Assembly: GCF_004138485.1 (NCBI RefSeq) | Contig: NZ_RYEV01000004.1 | Coordinates: forward strand, 195,718 to 259,717 | DNA length: 64,000 bases | Reading direction: 5' to 3' | Origin: Peristeroidobacter soli | Lineage (GTDB): Bacteria; Pseudomonadota; Gammaproteobacteria; Steroidobacterales; Steroidobacteraceae | Part shown: positions 45,241 to 54,389 of the stretch, piece by piece | Numbering within the stretch: the stretch's first letter is position 1 | Layout of the letters: each line of letters opens with the position of its first letter | Translations under genes and position numbers: made by a program | The notes under the pieces: generated by a model | What the model was told of the DNA's origin: nothing | The model's input: the letters and a program-made list of their open reading frames with translations, nothing else | Database searches by the model: none

Positions 45241-45264
45241 TTGAGAATGAACGTTCACACTCAA
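45241..45264. promoter_or_regulatory. 24-bp palindromic operator, probable TetR site
   Basis: TTGAGAATGAAC|GTTCACACTCAA, half-sites match at 10/12 positions, centre TGAACGTTCA. Confidence 0.6.
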
Positions 45265-45297
45265 GTTCGACCGCAGATTAGTCCAAGGCGTTTTAGC

Positions 45298-46497
45298 GTG
45301 TCCAGTCCGACGACTCCCTCCGTCCCCAAGCTCCGCACCGGCTTCGCAATTCTGATTGCCGCCCTGACCGTGACCCTGGCCGGCTGTGCCCAGGATCAGG
45401 CCGGCGGCCCCAAGCGCCCGCCCACCGAGGTCGGCTTCATCACGGTTCAGCCTCAGCCACTGGTGTTGCAGTCGGAGCTCGCCGGTCGCACGACCCCCTA
45501 TCTGGTGTCGGATGTGAGACCGCAGGTCTCGGGCATCATCAAACATCGGCGCTTCGAGGAAGGCTCGCAGGTCAAGGCCGGCGCGGTGTTGTATGAAATC
45601 GACGCCGCCCCTTATGAAGCCGCGGCCGCCGAAGCGAAGGCCGGGCTCGCCAACGCCAAGGCGTCGGTCGATGCGACGCGCCTGAAGTCCGAGCGCTACC
45701 GCGAGCTGCTCGCCATCGAGGGCGTCTCTCAACAGGAAGCCGACGACGCGCAGATGTCCTATCAACAGGCGCTCGCCTCCGTCGCGCAGATGCAGGCCTC
45801 GCTTGCGAGTGCACAGATCAATCTCGATTACACCAAGGTACGCGCGCCGATCTCCGGGCGCATCGGCAAGTCGACGGTGACCCCGGGCGCGCTCGTCACG
45901 GCGAATCAGGAAACGTCGCTCGCCACGATCCGCACGCTCGATCCCATTTATGTGGACATGACGCAATCGAGCGCCGAGTTGCTGAAGCTGCGCCGCTTGA
46001 TTGGCGAGTCCGGCATGAAGGCCGGTCAGGCCAAGGTGCGCCTGAAACTCGAGGACGGCTCGCAATACAAACAGGCCGGCACGATCAAGTTCCAGGAAGT
46101 GGCGGTCGATGAGTCGACCGGCTCGGTGACGTTGCGTGCCGAGTTCCCGAATCCCGAGGGCGTGTTGCTGCCAGGAATGTATGTTCGGGCCATGCTCGAT
46201 CAAGCCGTCGCGACGTCCGCGATCCTCGCGCCTCAACAGGGCGTGACGCGCGATGCCAAAGGCAACGCGACCGCGCTGGTGCTCACCGCCGAGAACAAAG
46301 TCGAACAGCGCACGCTCGTGGCCGAGCGCGCCATCGGCGATCGTTGGCTGATCAGCAACGGTCTGGCCGAGGGCGACCGGCTGATCGTCGAAGGCACCAG
46401 CAAGGTTCGCGTCGGCGACACCGTGAATCCCGTGGATGTGGGCTCAGGTACCAAAGCTGCCTCCGCTGAAGCCGCCTCTGCCACGACCGGAGGCTGA
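45298..46497 (+). CDS. RND efflux periplasmic adaptor (AcrA-like lipoprotein)
   Basis: Lipobox LTVTLAGC; biotinyl-lipoyl hairpin; ORF begins at 45238 but GTG at 45298 preferred because the operator overlaps upstream ATGs. Confidence 0.9.
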   Translation: MSSPTTPSVPKLRTGFAILIAALTVTLAGCAQDQAGGPKRPPTEVGFITVQPQPLVLQSELAGRTTPYLVSDVRPQVSGIIKHRRFEEGSQVKAGAVLYEIDAAPYEAAAAEAKAGLANAKASVDATRLKSERYRELLAIEGVSQQEADDAQMSYQQALASVAQMQASLASAQINLDYTKVRAPISGRIGKSTVTPGALVTANQETSLATIRTLDPIYVDMTQSSAELLKLRRLIGESGMKAGQAKVRLKLEDGSQYKQAGTIKFQEVAVDESTGSVTLRAEFPNPEGVLLPGMYVRAMLDQAVATSAILAPQQGVTRDAKGNATALVLTAENKVEQRTLVAERAIGDRWLISNGLAEGDRLIVEGTSKVRVGDTVNPVDVGSGTKAASAEAASATTGG

Positions 46498-46499
46498 GC

Positions 46500-49400
46500 A
46501 TGCTCGCCAATTTTTTCGTCGGGCGCCCCATCTTTGCGTGGGTGATCGCCATCGTCATCATGTTGGCCGGCACGGCGGCCATCACCACGCTGCCCATCGC
46601 TCAGTATCCTGACGTCGCTCCGCCGACCGTGGCCATCAGTGCCACGTACGTCGGTGCGTCGGCGGAAACGGTCGAGAACAGCGTCACGCAGATCATCGAG
46701 CAACAGCTCACCGGTCTGGACGGTCTGTTGTATTTCTCCTCCTCCAGCAGCTCGAACGGCCAGGCACAGATTCAAGTCACGTTCGAACAAGGCACCAATC
46801 CCGACACCGCCCAGGTGCAGGTTCAGAACAAGGTGCAACAGGCGCTGCCGCGTCTGCCCTCCTCGGTGCAGCAGCAGGGTGTGACCGTGGTGAAGTCACA
46901 AAATGACTTCCTCATCATCGTCTCGGTTTCGGACGAGACCGATACCGCGACCGCGAGCGACATCGCCGATTACATGGTCAGCAACATGCAGGATCCGATC
47001 GCGCGCGTGCACGGCGTGGGCGGCGTGCAGGTCTTCGGTTCGCAATATGCGATGCGCATCTGGCTCGATCCGGCCAAGATGCTCTCGTACAGCTTGATGC
47101 CGAGCGACGTGCGCTCCGCCGTCGAGTCCCAGAACACGCAGGTGTCCGCCGGCAAGATCGGCGGCATGCCCTCACTGCCCGAGCAACAGCTCAACGCGAC
47201 CGTGACCGCGCAGTCCAAGTTGCAAACGCCGGATCAATTTCGCGCCATCATCGTGAAGCACGATCCGAGCGGCGCGACCGTGCGCCTCGGCGATATCGCA
47301 CGCGTCGAGCTCGGCAGCGAAAGCTACGACGCCGTGCCTCGCTCGAACGGTCATCCGGCGTCCGGTCTCGCGGTGAAGCTTGCGCCTGGCGCGAATGCGC
47401 TCACGACCGCGGACGGCGTCCGCAAGGTCGTCGAAGAGCTGCGCGCGTCCCTGCCCCAGGGCTATGTCATCTCCTTCCCCCGCGACAGCACGGCGTTCAT
47501 CAAGATCTCCATCGAGGAAGTGGTGAAGACCCTGATCGAGGCCATCATCCTGGTGGTCATCGTGATGTGGGTGTTCCTGCAGAACTGGCGCGCGACCTTG
47601 ATTCCCGCGATCGCCGTGCCGGTCGTGCTGCTCGGCACGTTCGGCGTGCTGCAAGTGTTCGGTTACTCCATCAACACGCTGACGATGTTCGCGATGGTGC
47701 TCTCCATCGGTCTGCTGGTGGACGATGCCATCGTCGTGGTGGAAAACGTCGAACGCATCATGCGCGAGGAAGGGCTCGGCCCACGCGAGGCCACGCTCAA
47801 ATCCATGGGCGAGATCACCCCGGCGCTGATCGGTATCGCAACCGTGCTGTCGGCGGTGTTCCTGCCGATGGCGTTCTTCAGTGGCTCGACGGGCGTCATC
47901 TATCGGCAGTTCTCGATCACGATCGTCTCCTCGATGATTCTATCCGTGGTCGTCGCGCTCATCCTCACACCGGCGCTGTGCGCGCAGATGCTCAAGCCGC
48001 ATCACGGTGAGCTGGAACATCGCGGCTTCTTCGGCTGGTTCAATCGCACCTTCGATCGCGCCGTGACCCGCTACGAGCATGGCGTCGTCAAAGTCATCAA
48101 GCGTCCGCTGCAGGGCATGCTGGCGTTCGGCGCGATCGTCGCCGTGATGGCGCTGCTGCTGCTGAGGCTGCCGACCGGCTTCCTGCCCACCGAAGACCAG
48201 GGCCAGGTCATGGTGCAGTTCACGCTACCGGCCGGCGCATCGGTGACGCGCACGCTGGAAGTGGCCAAGGCGGTCGAGAAACATTTCCTGGAGACCGAGA
48301 AGGACAACGTCAAGACGATGTTCACCATCTCGGGCTTCAACTTCAGCGGCAGCGGCCAGAACGCCGGCATGGCATTCGTGAACCTGAAGAACTGGAAAGA
48401 GCGCAAAGGCGCCAGGAACCGCGCCGACCAGATCGCGATGCGCGCCACCATGGCGCTGTCCTCGATCCGTGACGCTCAGGTGTTCTCGCTCAACCCGCCC
48501 TCCATCGCCGGCCTCGGCCAGTCGGGCGGCTTCGAATTCCAATTGCAGGCGAATGCCGGCGTCACCCGCGACCAGCTGCGACAGATGCGCGATCAGCTGA
48601 TGGGCATGGCGCATGCCGATGCCTCGCTCACCGCCGTGCGTCTGGGCAGTCTCGCGGACACGCCGCAGTTGCATGTCGAGATCGATCAGGCGAAAGCCAG
48701 CTCGCTCGGTTTGTCACTCGCCGACGTCAACACGTCGTTGAGCGCTGCGTGGGCCGGCATCTACGTGAACGACTTCATCGATCGCGCTCGCGTGAAGCGC
48801 GTTTATATGCAAGCCGATGCGCCGTTCCGCTCGGCACCCGAGGATCTCTCGCAGTGGTACGTGCGCAGCGAAAACGGCACCATGACGCCCTTCTCCTCCT
48901 TCGCCACCACCAACTGGACGTACGGTCCCGAGAATCTGAGCCGCTACAACGGTCTGGCCGCCTATTCCATTCAAGGCTCGGCGGCCCCGGGCACGAGCTC
49001 GGGCACGGCCATGGACAAGATGGAAGAGCTGGTCGGCAAGCTGCCCGCCGGCGCAGGCTTCGACTGGAGCGGTCTGTCCTATCAGGAGCGTCTCGCCGGC
49101 GGTCAGAAGGCCCTGCTCTACAGCATCTCCATTCTCGTCGTGTTCCTGTGTCTCGCCGCGTTGTATGAAAGCTGGTCGGTGCCGTTCTCGGTGATGCTCG
49201 TGATTCCGCTCGGCGTCGTTGGCGCCGTGCTCGGCGCGACGCTTCGCGGCCTGGAGAACGATGTTTACTTCCAGGTCGCACTGCTGACCACGATCGGTCT
49301 GTCCGCGAAGAACGCGATTCTGATCGTCGAGTTCGCCGAAGCGGCGTACCTGCGTGGCGCGAACCTGGTCGATGCGGCGGTCGACGCGGCGCGGCTGCGC

Positions 49401-49655
49401 TTGCGCCCCATCATCATGACGTCACTCGCGTTCGTCGCGGGCGTGATGCCGCTCGCGGTCTCCACCGGCGCCGGCGCCAACAGCCGTATCTCGATCGGTA
49501 CCGGCGTGGTCGGCGGCACACTGACCGCCACGGCGCTCGCCATCTTCCTCGTGCCTCTGTTCTTCGTTCTGGTCCGCAAGCTGTTCAAGGACCGCCCAGC
49601 CACTGCGCCTGCCCCGGAAGGCACTGTTCGGAACGAAGGAGCTCAACATGCGTAA
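46500..49655 (+). CDS. RND efflux transporter permease (AcrB/MexB-like, HAE1)
   Basis: FFVGRPIFAWVIAIVIMLAGTAAITTLPIAQYPDVAPPTVAISATY; 1051 aa. Confidence 0.95.
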   Translation: MLANFFVGRPIFAWVIAIVIMLAGTAAITTLPIAQYPDVAPPTVAISATYVGASAETVENSVTQIIEQQLTGLDGLLYFSSSSSSNGQAQIQVTFEQGTNPDTAQVQVQNKVQQALPRLPSSVQQQGVTVVKSQNDFLIIVSVSDETDTATASDIADYMVSNMQDPIARVHGVGGVQVFGSQYAMRIWLDPAKMLSYSLMPSDVRSAVESQNTQVSAGKIGGMPSLPEQQLNATVTAQSKLQTPDQFRAIIVKHDPSGATVRLGDIARVELGSESYDAVPRSNGHPASGLAVKLAPGANALTTADGVRKVVEELRASLPQGYVISFPRDSTAFIKISIEEVVKTLIEAIILVVIVMWVFLQNWRATLIPAIAVPVVLLGTFGVLQVFGYSINTLTMFAMVLSIGLLVDDAIVVVENVERIMREEGLGPREATLKSMGEITPALIGIATVLSAVFLPMAFFSGSTGVIYRQFSITIVSSMILSVVVALILTPALCAQMLKPHHGELEHRGFFGWFNRTFDRAVTRYEHGVVKVIKRPLQGMLAFGAIVAVMALLLLRLPTGFLPTEDQGQVMVQFTLPAGASVTRTLEVAKAVEKHFLETEKDNVKTMFTISGFNFSGSGQNAGMAFVNLKNWKERKGARNRADQIAMRATMALSSIRDAQVFSLNPPSIAGLGQSGGFEFQLQANAGVTRDQLRQMRDQLMGMAHADASLTAVRLGSLADTPQLHVEIDQAKASSLGLSLADVNTSLSAAWAGIYVNDFIDRARVKRVYMQADAPFRSAPEDLSQWYVRSENGTMTPFSSFATTNWTYGPENLSRYNGLAAYSIQGSAAPGTSSGTAMDKMEELVGKLPAGAGFDWSGLSYQERLAGGQKALLYSISILVVFLCLAALYESWSVPFSVMLVIPLGVVGAVLGATLRGLENDVYFQVALLTTIGLSAKNAILIVEFAEAAYLRGANLVDAAVDAARLRLRPIIMTSLAFVAGVMPLAVSTGAGANSRISIGTGVVGGTLTATALAIFLVPLFFVLVRKLFKDRPATAPAPEGTVRNEGAQHA

Positions 49656-51075
49656 GCAAGCGATTTCCTTCTCTCTCGCGGCGGCCGTCACCTTGGCGTT
49701 GGCTGGCTGCACGATGGCACCTCGTTATGAGCGCCCTGCCGCGCCCGTCGCCGACACCTGGCCGAGCGGCGCTGCTTACGATCCTGCGCAGGCAAGTGAG
49801 AAGACGGCGGCGGACCTGCCGTGGCGCGAATTCATTCGCGACCAGAAGCTGCAGAAGGTCATCGATCAGGCGCTCGCGAACAATCGCGATCTGCGCAGCG
49901 CGCTCGCCAATATCCAGGCGGCTCGGGCGCAGTATCGAATCCAACGCTCGGACTTGTTTCCAAAGTTCAATGGCGAATTGAGCGCCACCCGCCAGAAGAG
50001 CCTGAGCTCGTTCAATGGCACCACGGGCTCGCCCGTGGAGACCGAGTTCTACTCCGCCAGCGTCGGCTTGAGCGCGTTCGAGATCGACCTGTTCGGTCGC
50101 GTGCGCAGCCTGTCGAAGGCGTCGCTGGAATCGTATCTCGCCACGGCAGAAGCGGGTCGTGCGACGCGCATCAGCTTGATTGCCGAAACCGCGAGCGCCT
50201 ATCTCACCCTGGCCGCCGATAACAGCCGGTACGAGTTGGCTCGCAGAACCGTGGACAGCGCCCAGCGAACCATGGAAGTCACGCGCAAGCGACTGGAAGC
50301 GGGTGTTTCATCCCGGCTCGATGTGCGCCAGGCCGAAACGGTATATCAGCAGGCGCGTTCGGACCTGGCCAGCACCACGGCTCTGATTGCGCAGGATCGA
50401 AATGCGCTGGAGCTGCTCACTGGCGGTCGCCTTGCGGATGAGCTGCTGCCGGCGGAGCTGCCGGAGAATCATCAATGGCTGGCGGAGGTGCCGGCGGGGT
50501 TGTCGTCATCGGTGCTGCTGGCCCGACCCGACGTTTTACAGGCGGAGCATCAGCTCAAGTCCGCGAATGCAAACATCGGCGCCGCTCGCGCCGCTTTCTT
50601 CCCGACGTTGTCACTGACGGCCAGCAAGGGGCTCGCGAGCCCGGAACTGTCGGATCTGTTCGACGACGGCGTGTCGGTGTGGTCCGTGGCACCCAATCTC
50701 GTGCTGCCGATCTTCCGAGGGGGCGAGAACGTCGCAAACCTGTCTTATGCGAAGGCTCAGCGGGACCTGTATGTGTCGCAGTATGAGCTCGCGATTCAAA
50801 CCGCATTTAAAGAAGTCGCGGATGCCCTCGCCGTCCGTGGCACGATCCAGGATCAACTGGATGCGCAGCGCGCGCTGGTCGATGCGGCAGCAGACAGCTA
50901 TGAGCTGGCTGAAGCGCGTTATACCAAGGGTGTGGATACGTTTCTCAACGCGCTGGATGCCCAGCGGACTTTGTATAACGCAGAGAAATCGCTCGTGTCG
51001 GCCCGGCTGACTGCGAGCGATAACGTGGTGACGTTGTATCGCGTATTGGGCGGTGGGCTCGCGGGCGAAGAGTAG
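49648..51075 (+). CDS. Outer-membrane efflux lipoprotein (OprM/NodT family)
   Basis: LALAGCTMAPRYERPAAPVADTWP; OEP repeats. Confidence 0.93.
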   Translation: MRKQAISFSLAAAVTLALAGCTMAPRYERPAAPVADTWPSGAAYDPAQASEKTAADLPWREFIRDQKLQKVIDQALANNRDLRSALANIQAARAQYRIQRSDLFPKFNGELSATRQKSLSSFNGTTGSPVETEFYSASVGLSAFEIDLFGRVRSLSKASLESYLATAEAGRATRISLIAETASAYLTLAADNSRYELARRTVDSAQRTMEVTRKRLEAGVSSRLDVRQAETVYQQARSDLASTTALIAQDRNALELLTGGRLADELLPAELPENHQWLAEVPAGLSSSVLLARPDVLQAEHQLKSANANIGAARAAFFPTLSLTASKGLASPELSDLFDDGVSVWSVAPNLVLPIFRGGENVANLSYAKAQRDLYVSQYELAIQTAFKEVADALAVRGTIQDQLDAQRALVDAAADSYELAEARYTKGVDTFLNALDAQRTLYNAEKSLVSARLTASDNVVTLYRVLGGGLAGEE

Positions 51076-51108
51076 CGGTTCAAGCCATCGCCGCAGCGGG
51101 CGGAGCGC

Positions 51109-51495
51109 TCACTCGATGACGACTCCGAGTGCCAGCGCGTGTCCGTAGCCTTGCGCGGCGCCCGGATGACAGCTGCCGTCGGTGTAGACCTGCACTCGCT
51201 TTCCCGCCATCTTCGCCGCGAGCAGCATTGCAAACATGCGCTTCTGGCGCTCGTCTGAAACGGGAAAGTAGAAGCCGCCCGCGTAAGTACAAGTCGCCGG
51301 ATTGGCCGTTACGCTCGCGACGAAATAAACCATCTCGCTGCTGGGTGCAGCCGGAAAGCCCTGCACAAACTCTGTAATCTCACCCCAGTTGGTCCAGCCA
51401 GGCGCCGCGTTCGCCGCGGGAGCTGACACAAGAAGAGCTACCGCGAGGCAGCCACACACAGGACGTAATGCGCGAGTGATGATTGAAAAGCTCAT
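51109..51495 (-). CDS. Small exported protein P1 (shared-fold cluster)
   Basis: Signal peptide; ATCTYAGGF...RQKRMFAMLLAAKMAGKRVQVYTDGSCH. Confidence 0.8.
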   Translation of the reverse strand: MSFSIITRALRPVCGCLAVALLVSAPAANAAPGWTNWGEITEFVQGFPAAPSSEMVYFVASVTANPATCTYAGGFYFPVSDERQKRMFAMLLAAKMAGKRVQVYTDGSCHPGAAQGYGHALALGVVIE

Positions 51496-51521
51496 GAATG
51501 CTTTTTCCAGACAGCAGTTGC

Positions 51522-51866
51522 TCAAGGCCTGAGCACGACGTAGTCCACGTTTTCCATGGTGCTATCGATAGTGCAGCTGCCTGTGCCGACAACCTGCAGG
51601 TGCTGTCCCGTCGCCTGCGCGGTCAGCACGACCGACAACATTGCTTTGGCCTTCTCGGTGCCCAGGAGAAACGCGTAACGAAAACCACTGGGATGCGTGG
51701 AGGCGCACGGCCAGCTTGTGTATGTATCGGATTGCAGCTCGATGAAAACCTGAGTATCCATTCGCCCGACCACCAATTGGCCGACGGTGCCCGTGCTATG
51801 CCCCGCGTGCGCCGACAGCGTGACAAACAAACCGGCCATCGCAACGAGTGAATATCCAATTTTCAT
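51522..51866 (-). CDS. Small exported protein P2 (shared-fold cluster)
   Basis: Signal peptide; SWPCASTH...EKAKAMLSVVLTAQATGQHLQVVGTGSCT. Confidence 0.8.
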   Translation of the reverse strand: MKIGYSLVAMAGLFVTLSAHAGHSTGTVGQLVVGRMDTQVFIELQSDTYTSWPCASTHPSGFRYAFLLGTEKAKAMLSVVLTAQATGQHLQVVGTGSCTIDSTMENVDYVVLRP

Positions 51867-51896
51867 TCAAATCCTGCCTGTCAGAGAGTAGTCGGT

Positions 51897-52223
51897 TTAC
51901 ATGATCACCGTGAGCGCTCGTGCATAGCCGCACGCCGTCTCGGTCGTGGTCTGTACGGTCACCGGCATTGCCTTGGTTCTGGAGGTGAGCAGCACCGCGA
52001 ACGCTTCCATGGCGCCGGCGCTGTCGCGGGGTATGGCGAACCAGTCACCAGGGCTCGCGGGAGCAATACCGGTGACGCCCGTCAAACGAAAGAAGATGCA
52101 ATCCAACGTTTCATGGTTGGGCTGGATCTGACTGACTGCGGCGGTATAGGTGGCACTGGCTGCAGTCACCGGGGTGACGCCGGCGAGAACGGCCACAACA
52201 ACGGTCAGTAGACGGCGATTCAT
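51897..52223 (-). CDS. Small exported protein P3 (shared-fold cluster; closest to P7)
   Basis: Signal peptide; QPNHETLDCIFFRLTGVTGIAPASPGDWFAI...AFAVLLTSRTKAMPVTVQTTTETACGYA. Confidence 0.8.
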   Translation of the reverse strand: MNRRLLTVVVAVLAGVTPVTAASATYTAAVSQIQPNHETLDCIFFRLTGVTGIAPASPGDWFAIPRDSAGAMEAFAVLLTSRTKAMPVTVQTTTETACGYARALTVIM

Positions 52224-52392
52224 TCGTGCTCCCTGCAGATTGCGAATTCTTATTTGCTGTCCTGGCTCGTTGCTTTCACAAAAGACTGCTGCCTGAAATG
52301 GCGACTGTCAATGCGCAGGTTGGCTCTCGTCGCCCGATTCAGGGATTGGACTAGCTATTCGGCCGGCGCCGCGACAGTTGGCGTTGATTCTT

Positions 52393-52479
52393 TCGGATGC
52401 AAGCTGAATCGAGCGATCGGAAATAGATCGATAGGGAGATCAAACGATGAGAATCATCGCGCTGCTGTTAGTTGCCCTG
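52393..52479 (+). repeat. Direct repeat copy 1 (about 87 bp, leader plus signal-peptide start)
   Basis: TCGGATGCAAGCTGAATCGAGCGATC...ATGAGAATCATCGCGCTGCTGTTAGTTGCCCTG; matches 53214-53301. Confidence 0.85.
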
Positions 52480-52515
52480 GACCCGTCTGAAATTTGTGTT
52501 CGAGGCATATCATGA
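52447..52515 (+). pseudogene. Truncated copy of P5 (signal peptide only: MRIIALLLVALDPSEICVRGIS*)
   Basis: First 11 codons match P5 start MRIIALLLVAL, then unrelated sequence and stop. Confidence 0.75.
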
Positions 52516-52525
52516 TACGTCCGCG

Positions 52526-52888
52526 CTACCAGATATCGGGGGTCGCAATGCCACCGACCTTCGGGTAGCCGGACGTGCCCCCACCCGAACAGCCGTCATA
52601 CAGTATGGAAACCGTCGATCCTTCGGCCTTGGCGGACAGTAACAGCGCGTACATGTCCTTGTAGCGCGTTTGACTCGTGTCGAGCATCGCGAACGAGTTG
52701 CCCGAGGCGCACCCTTCGGGGTTTTGCATCGTGCTGACTTTCACGTAGACCCAGGTGCTGTTGCCAAACATATATATGCCACTCACCGTGGACGCGGTTC
52801 CCCAGGTGCCCGCAACAGCGGCTCCAGACACGATCATCGACGTCATGCAAAGGAAGGTGGCAAACCGATTCAATCCCTTGTTCCTCAT
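52526..52888 (-). CDS. Small exported protein P4 (shared-fold cluster)
   Basis: Signal peptide; WVYVKVSTMQNPEGCASGNSF...RYKDMYALLLSAKAEGSTVSILYDGCSGG. Confidence 0.8.
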   Translation of the reverse strand: MRNKGLNRFATFLCMTSMIVSGAAVAGTWGTASTVSGIYMFGNSTWVYVKVSTMQNPEGCASGNSFAMLDTSQTRYKDMYALLLSAKAEGSTVSILYDGCSGGGTSGYPKVGGIATPDIW

Positions 52889-53213
52889 ACACACCTCAGA
52901 TTACGCAGCCAACCATTGATTCCGAGTCAGACCGAGGGGTCCAGGCTTTTTTGACACCGGTACGATGGCCGATACTGCTCGCGGCGAGGACATTTGTTAT
53001 TCGCCCTCCCTGGTCTGTCGATGTCTCTTCTGCCTTAGGTTGCGTGCGCAACGATTCGCTGTCAATCGCTCCGGCGCAGCCGAAAATCGAATCAGGGAAT
53101 TGCTCAACGTGGCGGGCGGGCGTCTGCGCCGGGCTTGCCGCCGATTCGCAATCGACCTGCGAAAGCAAACATGCTTCATCAGTGTCGACCCGAGACAATT
53201 GACATTGAAATTA

Positions 53214-53301
53214 TCCGGATGCAAGCTGAATCGAGCGATCAAGAATAAATCGATACGGAGATCGAACGATGCGAATCATCGCGCTGCTGTTAGTCGCCCT
53301 G
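53214..53301 (+). repeat. Direct repeat copy 2 (leader plus signal-peptide start of P5)
   Basis: CCGGATGCAAGCTGAATCGAGCGATC...ATGCGAATCATCGCGCTGCTGTTAGTCGCCCTG. Confidence 0.85.
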
Positions 53302-53598
53302 CTCCCCTGCTCGACTTTCGCCACCGTGCGAGAGACGATCACCACCATCGATCGCATCAACGCGTTGCTTCAGTATGGCGGTGGCGACATCGTCATCGAC
53401 GTCGACACGCCGGTGTCGGGCTGTACCAAAGGTTTCTGGATGAGCCCGAGCGATGACCCGGGATTCAAGACGGCGTATGCGCTGTTGCTATCCGCCTATC
53501 ACACCCAGACGAGCGTTCGCCTGCAGGGCGAGGATACGCAACTGTGGAGCGGCTCCGGCAGTCTCTATTGTCGACTCACACTCGCCACCTTGCTCTGA
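53269..53598 (+). CDS. Small exported protein P5 (shared-fold cluster)
   Basis: Signal peptide; DIVIDVDTPVSGCTKGFWM...GFKTAYALLLSAYHTQTSVRL...LYC. Confidence 0.8.
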   Translation: MRIIALLLVALLPCSTFATVRETITTIDRINALLQYGGGDIVIDVDTPVSGCTKGFWMSPSDDPGFKTAYALLLSAYHTQTSVRLQGEDTQLWSGSGSLYCRLTLATLL

Positions 53599-53628
53599 TC
53601 ACCACGCGACCTGTTCGAGGAAACAGCT

Positions 53629-53979
53629 ATGAAAAAGCTGATGGTTCGGGCCACCGCCCTCGTAGCGCTCTCGCTGACCGCGCAGTGCGCCCTGTCGGAC
53701 TGTGCATCTTCTCACTGCGAGGACGTCCGCGTGCTCACGCTCTATACACCGCCGGCACCGGACAACAATACGTATCTGAAAGTCAGCGGCACGACCGCGA
53801 ACTTGGGTTGTTCGTTGTACGCCGGCGTCTACGTGCGAGTGCCATCGGCCTCGACACGCTTCAAGGAATACATCGCCAACCTGATGGCCGTGCAACTGGC
53901 GGAACGTGCGGTTTCATTCGGTGTCGACAGCGGCCAGAGCACCTGTACCCTCAACTCTCTTTGGACCAACACGCCGTAA
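53629..53979 (+). CDS. Small exported protein P6 (shared-fold cluster)
   Basis: Signal peptide; NTYLKVSGTTANLGCSLYAGVYV...RFKEYIANLMAVQLAERAVSFGVDSGQSTC. Confidence 0.8.
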   Translation: MKKLMVRATALVALSLTAQCALSDCASSHCEDVRVLTLYTPPAPDNNTYLKVSGTTANLGCSLYAGVYVRVPSASTRFKEYIANLMAVQLAERAVSFGVDSGQSTCTLNSLWTNTP

Positions 53980-53993
53980 CCGGGGAAAACGAC

Positions 53994-54320
53994 ATGCATG
54001 GAATGACGAAGGTGATGGTGGCGTTGGCTCTATGCTCGGCGATGGGTGCGGCATCGAGCGCCGAATACAACGGGCTGGTCTCCGACATACAGCCCAATCA
54101 CAGCACCGCCAATTGCTTCTTCTTCCGGCTCGAGGGCGTCACCATCACGCCGGCATCGCCTGGCAATTGGTTCGCCGTTTCCTACACCAGCAACGGCGCA
54201 AAGGAGACGTTCGCGTCGGTGCTGGCGGCGAAACTCAGCGGCGTGCCCGTTAAGGTCACGACGCTCAGTACGACCCCGACCGTTTGCAACTACGCCGAAG
54301 CAACGTACGTCGCGCTCTGA
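53994..54320 (+). CDS. Small exported protein P7 (shared-fold cluster; closest to P3)
   Basis: Signal peptide; QPNHSTANCFFFRLEGVTITPASPGNWFAV...TFASVLAAKLSGVPVKVTTLSTTPTVCNYA. Confidence 0.8.
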   Translation: MHGMTKVMVALALCSAMGAASSAEYNGLVSDIQPNHSTANCFFFRLEGVTITPASPGNWFAVSYTSNGAKETFASVLAAKLSGVPVKVTTLSTTPTVCNYAEATYVAL

Positions 54321-54389
54321 GCCGCACCGGAGCCACCGAAGTCGCAAAGGCGTCGCTCCGGCGCCTTGCCGCATCGGCCACAGGCAATG

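Noticed and set aside
52254-53456. ORFs 52254-52490 and 52965-53456 sharing CKLNRAI.N+SI.RSND.NHRAAVS
   Set aside because: Shared peptide is an out-of-frame translation of the 87-bp direct repeat; not evidence of real proteins
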